From Pseudoips prasinana (taxonomy: Eukaryota > Arthropoda > Insecta > Lepidoptera > Nolidae), in the NCBI GenBank assembly GCA_951640165.1, contig OX621254.1, positions 25,456,001-25,520,000 on the forward strand: 64,000 nucleotides of DNA. The letters are read 5' to 3'. The notes below the pieces were generated by a model that was not told the DNA's origin, ran no database searches, and saw only the letters and a list, made by a program, of their open reading frames with translations. The translations under genes were made by a program, and so were the position numbers. Shown here in pieces: positions 9,196 through 19,740 of this stretch (position 1 is the first letter of the stretch; every line of letters starts with the position of its first letter).

Positions 9196-12105
9196 CAGCC
9201 GTGGTTACGGCAGGGCAGGGGTGCTAAGAATCCCCGGCAGATTCCGCGTTACCAAAACCGACGACCTCTGGCCCTGGCAACATACAACACACGCACACTG
9301 CGGACCGACGAGAAGATGATCGAACTGGAGGAAGAATTGAGCAGGTTACATTGGGACATAATAGGATTATCTGAAGTCCGAAGAGAGGGGGAGGACACGA
9401 TAATCCTGAAATCCGGGAATCTGTTCTATTTCCGGGAAGGCGACCAACTCTCCCAAGGTGGTGTTGGGTTCATAGTCCACAAGTCCCTCGTCCACAACAT
9501 AGTGAAAATCGAGAGTGTGTCGACTAGGGTTGCGTACCTTATACTCAGAATTACCAAGCGGTATTCGTTAAAGGTCATACAGGTTTACGCGCCGACTTCG
9601 ACGCACTCCGACGATGAGGTTGAGGTCATGTATGAGGATATTTCTAGAGCCATACATACCTCGAACTCTTATTTCACTGTGGTCATGGGGGACTTTAACG
9701 CGAAGCTGGGTAAACGATTCGGGAATGAGCTGAAAGTGGGGCAATTTGGAACTGGAGACCGGAATCCCCGGGGCCAAATGTTGGCCGACTTCATGGAGAA
9801 GGAGGGACTCTTTATGATGAACTCCTTTTTCAAGAAGTCGGAAAACCGCAAATGGACCTGGGTAAGCCCCGATGGTAAAACAAAAAACGAGATAGACTTT
9901 ATCTTGTCGACGAGTAGACAGGTGTTCAATGACGTCTCAGTGATCAATACGGTTAAAACCGGGAGCGATCACAGACTGGTGAGAGGCTCATTGAACCTAA
10001 ATGTCAAGCTCCAGAGGTCCCGACTAATAAAGTCTACGCTCCGACCTTTACCCATCCACATCCAAAACCCTGAACCCTTTCAGCTCGAACTGCAAAACCG
10101 TTTCGAATGCCTAGCCGATTGCGAGGAAGTGGACTCATACCATGACAGGCTCGTAGAAGCTGTCCATACGGCTGGGTCTAAGGTCTTCAAGGCCCACCGT
10201 ACAAACAGAACCAAAAAGATCTCTGACTATACCCTGCAGCTTATGGACGAAAGACGGAAAATGTTTCTGACATCCTCTGATGATGCTACCAGATACCGGC
10301 AGCTCAACAGACAGATCTCAAAGTCTTTGACACGCGACACGCGCCAATTTAATACAAATTGTATTAAAGAAGCCATTGAGCGGAACAAAGGCTCTAAAGT
10401 GTTTGCAAGAGAACTGTCTGTTGGACAGAGCCAACTGACGAAGCTGAAGACTGAGGATGGCAGAATCGTCACGTCTAAACCTGAGTTGCTGGGAGAGATC
10501 GAGAGGTTCTATGGACAGCTGTATGCGAAAACCCAGTCACCTGTCGATAGTTGTGCCTCAGATCCCAGAGCACGACTAACCCAACACTTCACCGACGACA
10601 TCCCGGACGTCAGCCTGTGCGAGATTAGAATGGCTCTCGAACAGCTTAAGAACAACAAGGCGCCTGGTGATGATGGAATTACGGCAGAGCTTCTGAAGGC
10701 GGGTGGTACACCAATCCTACGGGCCCTTCAGAAGTTATTTAACTCCGTCATACTAGAAGGTCAAACGCCAAAAGCATGGCACAGGGGTGTGGTGGTGCTC
10801 TTCTTCAAAAAGGGCGATAAAACCCTCTTGAAGAATTAGAGACCCATCACACTGCTGAGCCATGTTTACAAGTTGTTTTCGAGGATCATTACGAATCGTC
10901 TCGCACGCAGGTTTGACGACTTCCAGCCTCCCGAACAAGCCGGTTTCCGTAAAGGCTTTAGTACCATAGACCACATACATACGCTGCGGCAGGTTATACA
11001 GAAGACCGAAGAGTATAACCAGCCATTATGCTTAGCGTTTGTGGACTATGAGAAAGCCTTCGATTCGATCGAAACTTGGGCCGTACTGAGGTCTCTCCAA
11101 AGGTGCCAAATCGACTACCGGTACATCGAGGTGTTAAAGTGTTTGTACGAAAACGCCACTATGTCAGTGCGACTCCAGGACCAGAACTCGAAACCTATCC
11201 ACTTGCAGCGAGGTGTGAGACAGGGAGATGTTATATCTCCGAAACTGTTCACCGCTGCATTGGAAGATGTCTTCAAGCTTCTGGACTGGAAAGGCTTTGG
11301 CATCAATGTCAATGGCGAGTACATCACCCACCTTCGATTTGCCGACGATATAGTAGTCATGGCTGAGACCCTTGACGACCTCGGTACAATGCTCGATGGC
11401 CTCAGCAGAGTCTCTCAACAAGTGGGTCTGAAAATGAACATGGATAAGACGAAAATTATGTCAAACATCCATGTTTCACCCACTCTAGTTAAGGTTGGAG
11501 ACTCTGCACTCGAAGTTGTAGAGAACTATATTTACCTAGGACAGACCATCCAACTAGGTAGGTCCAACTTCGAGAAGGAGGTCAATCGTAGAATCCAACT
11601 CGGCTGGGCAGCGTTCGGGAAGCTACGTAATATCTTCTCGTCCCAAATACCGCAGTGTCTCAAGTCGAAAGTCTTCGACCAGTGTGTGTTGCCAGTGATG
11701 ACTTACGGAACAGAGACGTGGTCGCTAACTATGGGCCTTATCAGGCGGCTCAAGGTCACCCAAAGAGCAATGGAAAGGGCTATGCTTGGAGTTTCCCTGC
11801 GAGATCGAATCAGAAATGATGAGATCCGCAAGCGAACCAAAGTCACCGACATAGCCCAAAGAATTGCCAAGCTGAAGTGGCAGTGGGCAGGGCACATAGC
11901 TCGTAGAGCCGACGGCCGCTGGGGCAGAAAGGTTCTCGAGTGGCGACCACGAACCGGAAGAGGCAGCGTGGGCAGGCCCCCTACAAGATGGACCGATGAT
12001 CTTGTGCGGGTCGCTGGAAAACGCTGGATGCGGATAGCGCAAGACCGGCAATTGTGGAGATCTTTGAGGGAGGCCTTTGTCCAGCAGTGGACGTCTTTCG
12101 GCTGA
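9196..12105 (+). pseudogene. RTE-type LINE polyprotein: endonuclease + reverse transcriptase, one stop codon
   Basis: One frame runs from 9196 to the stop at 12103-12105, broken only by TAG at 10837-10839, where KN*RPIT should read KNYRPIT. The endonuclease begins LATYNTRTL, with its catalytic Asn upstream of the first ATG (9316), so translation must begin earlier and no in-frame ATG exists there. Other endonuclease motifs: IIGLSEVRR, VYAPTS, VMGDFNAKLG, WTWVSPDGKTKNEIDFI and SDHRLVR. Reverse transcriptase motifs: APGDDGITAELLK, EQAGFRKGFSTIDHI, FVDYEKAFDSI, RGVRQGDVISPKLF and RFADDIVVM. The C-terminal region ends HIARR...GRPPTRW...WRSLREAFVQQW, usual for RTE-type elements. Both active sites are intact, so the copy looks young. 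It carries its own leader and 3' end. Confidence 0.85.
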
Positions 12106-12119
12106 TATGATGATGATGA

Positions 12120-12618
12120 GGGCATCATATATCTGAGATCCTCTAGCATCGGTCTTATACGACCACGTAAAGTGGTGAGCATTAAAGTCCCCTAAAAATA
12201 AAGTTTTCATATGAAATTGAGAAAATAAGGTATCCCAGTCCTGGCGGTGAGTAGATACCCACTGAGGACAGTAAACTGCAATAACGTTTTCAATATTTTT
12301 GCAGTTAAAAATCTTTACATGAACGATTTGTATGTCCTCATTGGGATGATCTATACGACAAGACTGCGCTCGAATAGAACTATGAGTAATAATACAAATA
12401 CCCCCATAACTATCTTCCCTGTCCAGCCTAAATATTTTGTAATGTTTTAGTTTAAACAAACTCTCGGGTTCCAACCATGTTTCGCTCACGACAGCTATAT
12501 GAATTTTATCTTGATTTAATAATTGTTCAAACTCTAATCTTTTCGGCCTAAGACTCTGTGCATTCCACTGTAAAATATTAATTTTTATAATTTTGTGATC
12601 AATATTGGTGTTAGCCAT
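12120..12618 (-). pseudogene. I-type LINE ORF2, N-terminal part of endonuclease
   Basis: The ATG at 12616-12618 opens the ORF2 endonuclease. It has ILQWNAQSLRPKR (catalytic Asn), VVSETWLEPES (catalytic Glu), YGGICIITHSS, AVYCPQ and LFLGDFNAHHFTW (Asp/Asn), up to RGSQIYDAL. At that point the sequence changes to the 3' end of the RTE LINE read backwards; the following residues are not part of this protein. The start overlaps the ORF1 stop by 8 bases (ATGGCTAA). Confidence 0.85.
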
Positions 12619-14167
12619 TTTTATTATTTAAAAACACATCTAATAGATTTTTAAAAATAGATACGTCCGTAATACTTTGCATAATAGCATACACGCACCA
12701 ATCTATAGACATGCTGATAATTTTTTTTAATTTTATAGTCCAACTGTCTCTCTTCGAAAATATTAACTTTTTAATTTTACTAATTAAAGAACTGAATGTC
12801 TCATTTCTACTATGTAACAACTCTGGCTCGGGTTGTTTACAACGTTCATCATTCTCGGAAATATTCATGTGTGTGTCACTTGTAGTAGATAAACCGTTGT
12901 CTATTAAATCCGCGCGTGTAGTTGTAACTCGATGCAGGTAGTGGCGCCGACGTGCCCGCGGGCTGTCCTCAGTAGTAATGCGCCCGCCTGCGACCGTAGA
13001 CTCCTCGTCCTCCACCACGATGTCCGACTCCGATGATGACGAATTCAGTTCGAGTGATTTCTGTCCAGAAGAATTACGTTGCTTCCTCTTCGACGGTCTG
13101 ACACGAATAGGAGCGTTATCGGCAATATTTGTGTATTTATTTGTATTCGCGACGACTTCCGCATATGTTGTTGGACTCGACAATGTATTGGGTAACAATA
13201 CTGGCCTGTTATTAGCACTGGTAGGATGACTAGCCTCGTATTGCGGGTTGGGGCGCGGTGAGAAGGGAGGTACGTACATGGTTAATGCCCGACGATATGT
13301 ACAGTTAAATTCTGACATCAACTTCCTTATCTTCTTTTCTTTTATAAATACGGGACATGTTTTAGCCAGCGATATATGATTTCCCTTGCAATTCACACAT
13401 TTGAATGTATTTGTCTCACAATTAGCATGATTTTGGCCACACTTAGGACAAATAATTTTTAACGACGGACAAAACTTTGTCGGATGGCCATAACGCCAAC
13501 AACGCGAACATTGAGTTACAGGGAATATAAAAGGTTCTACCTTTACTCTTAAATTAATAATTTTAATATATTCGGGGCGAGAACTTCCCTTAAAACATAT
13601 GCGTACTATCTCTGTTGGTATCCATCCAGACTCAGGACCTCTCCGGTTCAGTCTTTTTACTGATAGTATCTCACAATTATTATTACTTTTAACAATTGAT
13701 GCTAACAGATCGGTATCAGACAAATCCATGTCAATATCTCTAATTACCCCGTAACATAATCCTACCTCCCATGTCTTATATACTTTCCATCCTTTGTCCT
13801 TGATAGATTGAGACGAAGCTAATTTTTCTGCACTTAATACGTCCTCGAATGTTACGATTATTTTAAAAGCATTAACGTACTTAATACCATTTATTCCACA
13901 TATATTTTCCTCTCCAAAAAGTTTGGCCAAAGCAAACTGTTTTGGTAACTTCTCTGTACTGGTAATGCATATATCTATCTTCTCAATTTTCCTTCTTTTT
14001 TCTCTTCCACTTAAAGTCCATTCTCCTTCTTTGTTTTGTATGTCTTCATCATTGCTCATCTGTGATTCGTTCTGTATTATATCCACTTCCTCCATATTAC
14101 TACCTTCCATATTTACATTATCGATAGAACCCTGAGATCTTTCATTGTCAAATACACCTTCACTCAT
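12611..14167 (-). CDS. I-type LINE ORF1, gag-like nucleic-acid-binding protein
   Basis: An uninterrupted 518-residue frame. The first 80 residues are acidic and polar. Residues about 60-200 look like the RNA-recognition-like core of LINE gag proteins (AKLFGEENICGINGIKYVN, FKIIVTFEDVLSAEKL). Residues about 217-285 hold three zinc knuckles: CSRCWRYGHPTKFC, CPKCGQNHANCETNTFKC, and CVNCKGNHISLAKTC. The rest is low-complexity and Ser/Thr-rich with basic stretches. Such proteins coat element RNA to form the ribonucleoprotein needed for retrotransposition. ORF2 begins 8 bases before this stop, which suggests termination-reinitiation. This frame is intact although ORF2 is dead. Confidence 0.85.
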   Translation of the reverse strand: MSEGVFDNERSQGSIDNVNMEGSNMEEVDIIQNESQMSNDEDIQNKEGEWTLSGREKRRKIEKIDICITSTEKLPKQFALAKLFGEENICGINGIKYVNAFKIIVTFEDVLSAEKLASSQSIKDKGWKVYKTWEVGLCYGVIRDIDMDLSDTDLLASIVKSNNNCEILSVKRLNRRGPESGWIPTEIVRICFKGSSRPEYIKIINLRVKVEPFIFPVTQCSRCWRYGHPTKFCPSLKIICPKCGQNHANCETNTFKCVNCKGNHISLAKTCPVFIKEKKIRKLMSEFNCTYRRALTMYVPPFSPRPNPQYEASHPTSANNRPVLLPNTLSSPTTYAEVVANTNKYTNIADNAPIRVRPSKRKQRNSSGQKSLELNSSSSESDIVVEDEESTVAGGRITTEDSPRARRRHYLHRVTTTRADLIDNGLSTTSDTHMNISENDERCKQPEPELLHSRNETFSSLISKIKKLIFSKRDSWTIKLKKIISMSIDWCVYAIMQSITDVSIFKNLLDVFLNNKNG

Positions 14168-14311
14168 AGTACATAAAGTACACTTCGCGATAGCGACAGG
14201 CAGCGCCCGAGCGCGCCGTCGGAAACCGGTTGCTGGGTTATAACGAAAGCAAAATAATTAAGTAGACCGCTCTAAACACGTCCTAGTCACTCGGAGAGTG
14301 AATTGGCACTC
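14168..14311 (-). promoter_or_regulatory. I-type LINE 5' leader
   Basis: About 144 bp between the element's outer end at the target-site duplication and the ORF1 start. LINEs of this kind carry an internal promoter here. I see GC-rich sequence near the ORF but no motif I would name with confidence. Confidence 0.45.
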
Positions 14312-14323
14312 TGGAACACACAT
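14312..14323. repeat. Target-site duplication, right copy
   Basis: TGGAACACACAT matches 5606-5617 exactly (12 of 12) and marks the untruncated 5' end of the I-type LINE. Confidence 0.8.
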
Positions 14324-14347
14324 CTCACTCAGTCTCATTATTTAATA

Positions 14348-14672
14348 CTAGCTGTGCCCCGCGGTTTTACCCGCGTTAATTTTTATAAATTATCACAGCT
14401 CCTCCCCCGTAGGTGATAGCGTGATAATATGTAGCCTATATGTTAATCTAACCTCTTAGTAATATTCGTGCAAAATTTGAAGTAAATCCATGAAGTACAT
14501 TTTGAGTTTAGCCCGGACATACATACAGACACACAGACAAAAATGTTAAAAACTGTATTTTTGGCTTCCTAATTTGTCGATTCGAACGATTGTATATCAC
14601 GCCCCGAGTATCCTTTAAAAAAAAATTCAATGTACAGTTTTGACTTTCCTACGATTTTATTATATGTATAGA
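14348..14672 (-). mobile_element. Non-autonomous Helitron (family D)
   Basis: Read on the minus strand it starts TCTATACATATAATAAAATC, continues with conserved blocks (GTCTGTATGTATGTCCGGG, TATTACTAAGAGGT, CACCTACGGGGGAGGAGCTG) and ends in the hairpin CGCGGGTAAAACCGCGGGGC followed by CAGCTAG, between A and T. At 325 bp it is non-coding. Seven or more relatives occur in the window. Confidence 0.8.
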
Positions 14673-15014
14673 TTATTGTAAGGATTATTTAAGCTCCAAC
14701 TAAATAGTGACCACCTCAAACACTGGGCCCCACTCACAGTCAAAACGAAAAAGATATACATTTTGCCTAACAAATGAAAAAACGAGCGATATATCATTAA
14801 GAGCGATTTATTGTTTAGTTTTGTAAGAATTAAGTAGTTTTTGGCCTTCTTTAAATCCTCTTATCCTCCGTCTTCTGTCCGATCCTTCTTCGCCCCCTAT
14901 ATAATTGTAGTTGAAGACATATAAAAGGCCGTACAACGTGGAATTAAAAGACCTTCTAAGGACAGTATGTACTCACACTACTACGAACGTCATTCATTTC
15001 CTCTATATACGTGT
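14673..15014. other. No recognisable feature
   Basis: AT-rich sequence with no coding frame or repeat I can name. Confidence 0.5.
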
Positions 15015-15410
15015 GACTGCCTCGTTGGTCTAGCGGTAGCGTGTTCACCCGCAGACAACGATGTCATGGGTTCAAATCCCGGGTCGGGCCAAAAAGTGAT
15101 TTTGGGACTTTCCTTAAAAAGAAAAATTTCTCAGCATCAGCCCGAAGTCTGGGAGTTGGCGGTATTATACCCCCGTGCCTCGGAGAGCACGTAAAACCGT
15201 CGGTCCTGTACCTGACCTCTTTCCGGTCGTGTCGCTAGGCGTCCCATCGGATCATGAGACTGATGGAATAGAAAGTGCTCCTGTGTTTGCGCACACACTT
15301 GAGCACTATAATATGTCCCGCGCAGATCGCCTTTAAGACCACATATAATAATAAATTATGTCTTCCTAGCCGAATTTCGACCACGGCGGCCAGTCTCAAC
15401 AGAGATTAGC
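15015..15410 (+). mobile_element. tRNA-derived SINE, family C
   Basis: The head has box A (TGGTCTAGCGGTAGCGTG) and box B (GGGTTCAAATCCCGGG). The body contains TCAGCATCAGCCCGAAGTCT, GAGAGCACGTAAAACCGTCG, TCATGAGACTGATGGAATAG and an end near GGCGGCCAGTCTCAACAGAG. About 390 bp. Related copies at 38738, 43058, 56273 and 58180. Confidence 0.75.
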
Positions 15411-15720
15411 CATACTTTCTTATTTAGAATAATACGGTATACCCCGCTTCACCACTTGAACTACGCTCAACCATCATTATGAAAGAATCCTACTTAAAGT
15501 TGTCTCAGCTAAGAAACGTGATATTATTACACTTTGTTAACATTTCTGGGACTGGTATAAAGTTTGACCAAATTTAATAGACTATTGTACAATTTCCACC
15601 AAGCGGATCACATAGGAGCGCAACGCAGCGGATGCGCGAGCACGCGACTATAGCGTCCGTCCAACCCACAGATTTAATGCTCTGAGGTCCAACCGATACA
15701 AGACAACCAATATAAGAGAT

Positions 15721-15940
15721 GTAGGGCATAGCGTTAGTTCGCCTTACTCACCTTACAGAAGACATTCCTTAATACTAACATTAATACTCTGAGTTCATTG
15801 GGGGGGCGGGGAGGGTCAGAAACACTGTTTGCTTACTCTTAAAGGCCGGCAACGCACCCGCGACTCCTCTTGTGTCGCGAGTCCATGGGCGGCGGTGATC
15901 ACTTACCATCAGGTTGCCCTCTGATATAAAAAAAGCAATA
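15721..15940 (+). mobile_element. Lepidopteran retroelement 3' end, family J
   Basis: Shares CTTAAAGGCCGGC, CATGGGCGGCGGTGATCAC and ACCATCAGGT with 49692-49972, and ends in an A-rich run. I recognise this end as very common in moth and butterfly genomes. There is no open frame. Confidence 0.6.
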
Positions 15941-16792
15941 TGTTGGAATCCGGGTGCATATTCACGTATAGCCACGCATATGCGCACCTGTTCGCGTATC
16001 CGCCAGTATGCTCTCAGCTACTAGTGAGACTGTCATGTCCGTTAAGTTAGTTATAGAGAATTAAAGAACAAACGAACGACTGACAAGGCATACGCGTGTT
16101 AGGTAATACTAAATAGATGTGTATTAAATATAGATATAGCCAGATATGCCAAGCTCTAAAATATAAATTGTTACAAATAAGATTACTTTACACCGTTAAC
16201 CAACAAGAAAGCATCATACTTTATGTATCATGGAGGTGTTATATGTGTATAATGAAAACCAGGTAATCTATTATAAGGTATATAAATTTATGAACCATAT
16301 AGGGAAATAATCATTTAAATACAAGAAATACAAGCTGAACATATTATTTAATAAAACAAACCACGTTGAGACATAAACAATACAAAGTTTACTTAGCTTT
16401 GAATCACTCTGTCTGTTCAGTACGGCAGTTCCAATAGATTCGACACAAATAGGAAAACTGTTAATTTAAATTTGGTCAAACTGAATCGTCCCTCCAACCA
16501 CCGAGAGCTCCGCTCCGGTCAAAGTTTCGAACAAGAATGATTCTCACACCGATCGGGACACACGTTTTACAATAGACGACAAACAAGTGTGAAACGTGTT
16601 TATGTGACAAACAAGTATGACGTACACCCGCCCGTCGCCACCAAAATGTTAGACTACCGCCTTTTTATTAATACCGTATTTAAATTTACTATTATTTTAT
16701 CTAGGTACCAACTTGTAATATATACAGTTATATACTTATTATATCGATTCCAAGCTTACACGCGCGAGTTAAGCCTCTTCTACAAGGTTGCA
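15941..16792. other. No recognisable feature
   Basis: AT-rich, no supported gene or repeat. Confidence 0.45.
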
Positions 16793-17037
16793 AACTATAC
16801 AATAGCTAAATTTCATTTTTCAGGTCACCCTGTTGTTTATCATCCATCTAGACTGCAGTAATTGTGCAGTCTAGATGGTCACCCGGGTGTTGCCATCCAT
16901 CTAGACCGCACAACTGCAGTCTATATGGATGGCAACCACCAGGGTGACCTCTGTTGGGACGTTGGTTGGCAACCGTGTAAAATACCAAAACCAAACAGTG
17001 TAAATTCCATGCAAAAATGAAATTTAACTATTGTATA
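16793..17037. repeat. Nested inverted repeats
   Basis: TACAATAGCTAAATTTCATT on the left pairs imperfectly with AATGAAATTTAACTATTGTA on the right. Inside, AGGTCACCCTG (16822-16832) pairs with CAGGGTGACCT (16940-16950). Two further palindromes built on CCATCTAGACTGCA lie within. It looks like a small fold-back element inserted in, or derived from, another one. Confidence 0.5.
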
Positions 17038-17275
17038 AAAGGCTGCATTTCCTTTAACATAATGTGAAATGCGCTCCGACGCGGTCCGGCGCGGTCCATT
17101 TGGTGGATATCGTACATAAATCGGTTAATGTGTCAATACTTTATGATTTTTTCTCTATAGTAGAAATGGAATAATCGTGATTCGTCATTGTAGTTTCTTT
17201 TTGAGTTTTAAACCCTGGCTAAACAGCCAGCTTAAATTTAAGTTGCGTTTTTAAATAAGGCAGCTAATGCCATTA

Positions 17276-17581
17276 TCTATACATATAATAAAATCGTAGA
17301 AAAGTCAAAACTGTACATTAAATATTTTTTTAAAGGATACTTGGGGCGTTATCTACAATCGATATCAAAGCCAAAAATATAGCTTTTGGAATTTTGTCTG
17401 TGTGTCTGTTTGTCTGTATGTATGTCCGGGCTAAACTCTAAAAGTACTGCATGGATTAACTTCAAATTTCGCATGGATATTACTAAGAGGTCGGGTCAAC
17501 ATATAGGGTACAAATTATCACGCTATCACCTACGAGGGAGGAGCTGTGATAATTTATAAAGTTTAACGCGGGTAAAACTAG
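17276..17581 (+). mobile_element. Non-autonomous Helitron (family D), 3' stem lost
   Basis: TCTATACATATAATAAAATC start and CTAG-T end, as at 14348, but the sequence goes from CGCGGGTAAAA straight to CTAGT, so the second arm of the terminal hairpin is missing. Confidence 0.7.
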
Positions 17582-17936
17582 TTACACATAACAGTACAAA
17601 GAATATCTCAGTTGATACGTTCATAGAAATCTAACATTGTAACTCAGGCTCACCATTTGTTTAATGTAGGTATTAGGTGACCAGAAATGTTGACTTTACT
17701 GTAAGTAATGATGTATAATAAAATTTAAGCTTCATTTAATGATGATTGTAAACTTGTTTGTAGTTCAAATAAAAAAAAATGTTTTATGTATATTGATGGG
17801 TGAGATGGTAAATTCTTTAATGTGCATTTAATAATATTGCGTTACTTACTACTAATAGTGATATTTACTTAATAGTAGTACTAACATTATTTGAATATTT
17901 AAATTCAATTTGAAGATGTTATATGAGGAGAGTTAA
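17582..17936. other. No recognisable feature
   Basis: AT-rich, no coding frame. Confidence 0.45.
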
Positions 17937-18024
17937 AGACTTTATATGAGGTCGCAAAAGGTCATACAACTTGTAACATGCGTCACACTAGTTGTATGAC
18001 CTTTTGCGACCTCATATAAAGTCT
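17937..18024. repeat. Perfect 35-bp inverted repeat (hairpin)
   Basis: 17937-17971 is the exact reverse complement of 17990-18024 (core TTTATATGAGGTCGCAAAAG), with an 18-base loop. It could be a tiny MITE or a structured RNA; there is nothing to choose between them. Confidence 0.85.
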
Positions 18025-18364
18025 CAAAATCTTTACCTACTCTATACAGACTACAATTTAGTAGAATGACAGACAAAGTTGACAAGTATGTACGCGTTCT
18101 TCGTATCTCCTACATTTCTATTGCCCATTCAACCCTCTTAATGTTATAGTTTTAAGCAATATACTAAGTTGAGAATAGCTTGCTTGAATTTTATCCTCTG
18201 AGAAAGGGTCTGGAAGGCCAATAAACGATTTTTATTCGATCGCTGGACTAAACAATCTGTCAAGCGGACTGGAATTTCTTTTATGACTTTGGTTATGTTA
18301 TCATTTGTGTAAACTATTACGTTTTTATTACATAACTAACCATAGAGAGGGTGTTATGGCTCAA
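18025..18364. other. No recognisable feature
   Basis: AT-rich, no coding frame. Confidence 0.45.
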
Positions 18365-18895
18365 TCTATTACATATAATAAAATCAAAAATGTACATTGA
18401 ATATTTATTTATAAGGATACTTGGGGCGTGATCTTCAATCGATACCGAACGACGATGACGGTCACCGTAGCCTAGTTGGTAGTGCTCCTGCCTACGAAGC
18501 TGGTGGTCCTGGGTTCGAATCCCGGTAAGTGCAAATATTTGTGTGATGAGCACGAATATTTGTTTCTGAGTCATGGATGTTTTCTATGTATTTAAGTATT
18601 TATCTATCTATATAAGTATGTATATCGTCGCCTGGTACCCATAGTACAAGCATTGCTTAGTTTGGGGCTAGAATGATCTGTGCGATATTGTCCCAAGATA
18701 TTTAAAAAATAAAAGCCAAAAATATAGTTCTTAGATTTTTGTCTATTTGTCTGTATGTATGTCCAGGCTAAACTTAAAAAGTACTGCATGAATTTACTTC
18801 AAATTTTGCATGAATATTACTAGGAATTTGGTTCAACATATAGGCTACATAATTATTACGCTATCACCTACGGGGGAGGAGCTGTGATAATATGA
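18365..18895 (+). mobile_element. Helitron (family D) split by a SINE
   Basis: The 5' end TCTATTACATATAATAAAAT and the body up to CGATACC are followed by a family A SINE (18457-18715). The Helitron then resumes at AAGCCAAAAATATAG and runs to GGAGGAGCTGTGATAAT. The terminal hairpin and CTAG are missing. Confidence 0.75.
18457..18715 (+). mobile_element. tRNA-derived SINE, family A
   Basis: Box A CGTAGCCTAGTTGGTAGTGC and box B GGGTTCGAATCCCGG, with the full family A body and an A-rich end. It interrupts a Helitron and so is younger than it. Confidence 0.8.
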
Positions 18896-19395
18896 AATAT
18901 GATGTAATCATACGTTAGTAGAATTTCTTAATTACTTAAACATGAAAACATATGAAGTATAAACAAACACTGTACTATAATAACTCTCCATTAATATTCA
19001 ACAGATGTATGAATCGATTGAATAACTTTTGAGAACAAACATACAAATTACATACAAATATTCCTGGAAGTCCCATTAGTAACGATGAAAGAACATTCAA
19101 TATTCAATCTTGTACCCATATAAATACTGATTTATTTTGATTGTTGACTATCCTTTGTAAAATTAATTAGGTATACATTGGAATATGTACTTTATTTCAA
19201 GAGCGATAGAGATGGAATTTTGTTAGCAGGTTGAAGGATCAATCCATCTCCACATTTCAACAGACTTAAGACAATAAATACGATGTTATGAATGCAGTAT
19301 ATTTTCTTAATTGTACTATTTTCGTTATTCGTGCTTCATTTGTAACCATAACTTTATTGACTTGGTATTTAAAAACGATATGTTAAAATGAAGAT
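18896..19395. other. No recognisable feature
   Basis: AT-rich, no coding frame or repeat named. Confidence 0.45.
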
Positions 19396-19740
19396 GTAGT
19401 CACAAAGATTGAAAAAGAAATGCTGCGGTGGTTTGGCTATTTAGAGAGGATGAATGAAAGAAGATTGATCAAAGAAGTATACCTGGGCTGTGTGAATGGA
19501 ACAACCGGAAGGGGAAGACCACGTCGAACATTCTCTGACCAAATCGGAGACGTTCTCAAGAAAGGGCAGGTCAGAAGTACCCTAAACCGGCGAGCATGTA
19601 TGAAGAATATAATGACAGTAATCGAGGCAAAAGACGTGTGCAAAGATCGTGACAAACGGAAATCCGTTGTCTCTGCCTACCCCTCTGGGAAACAGGCGTG
19701 TGTCTATGTATGTATGTTAAAATATATTTCATAATACGAA
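19396..19740 (+). pseudogene. LINE C-terminal fragment
   Basis: The frame from 19420 reads [20 protein letters not shown], then [19 protein letters not shown] and ends with a 3' [11 protein letters not shown]...GRGRPRR is the usual C-terminal end of RTE/CR1-like endonuclease-reverse transcriptase proteins. No RT motifs remain, so the copy is 5'-truncated. A rearranged copy of the same family is at 45860-46080. Confidence 0.65.

Larger units (their letters stand above)
8949..12119 (+). mobile_element. Near full-length RTE-type LINE
   Basis: It starts at TGTGTGGTGACGGCC and ends at GATATGATGATGATGA, and it splits the endonuclease codons of the I-type LINE between DAL and SDCN. At 3.17 kb, with a single long apurinic endonuclease plus RT frame, no RNase H and a very short 3' UTR ending in a trinucleotide repeat, it fits the RTE clade. 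The flanking duplication is only about 3 bp (AGG), or none. Shorter copies of its 3' end are scattered through the window (46918, 50103, 52150, 57680, 63805), and deleted copies sharing both ends lie at 20403, 35277 and 59041. Confidence 0.85.
5618..14311 (-). mobile_element. Full-length I-type LINE, interrupted by an RTE-type LINE
   Basis: The minus-strand element ends in a poly(A) tail (poly-T on the plus strand from 5618) and is bounded by a 12-bp target-site duplication. It has a 5' leader of about 140 bp, ORF1 with CCHC knuckles (12611-14167) and ORF2 with endonuclease, reverse transcriptase and RNase H. RNase H in a two-ORF LINE points to the I group of clades. Without the 3.17-kb RTE insertion the element is about 5.5 kb. 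ORF2 is dead: insertion in the endonuclease, one frameshift near 7668 and one TAA at 6957-6959. Confidence 0.85.

Noticed and set aside
11703..12182. 159-residue minus frame within the RTE LINE
   Set aside because: Shadow of the RTE coding strand; it changes sense at the junction with the I-type LINE.
15020..15090. tRNA gene at 15018 and similar tRNA-like heads elsewhere
   Set aside because: Box A and box B are present but each is followed by a repeated SINE body; no clean acceptor stem closes them.
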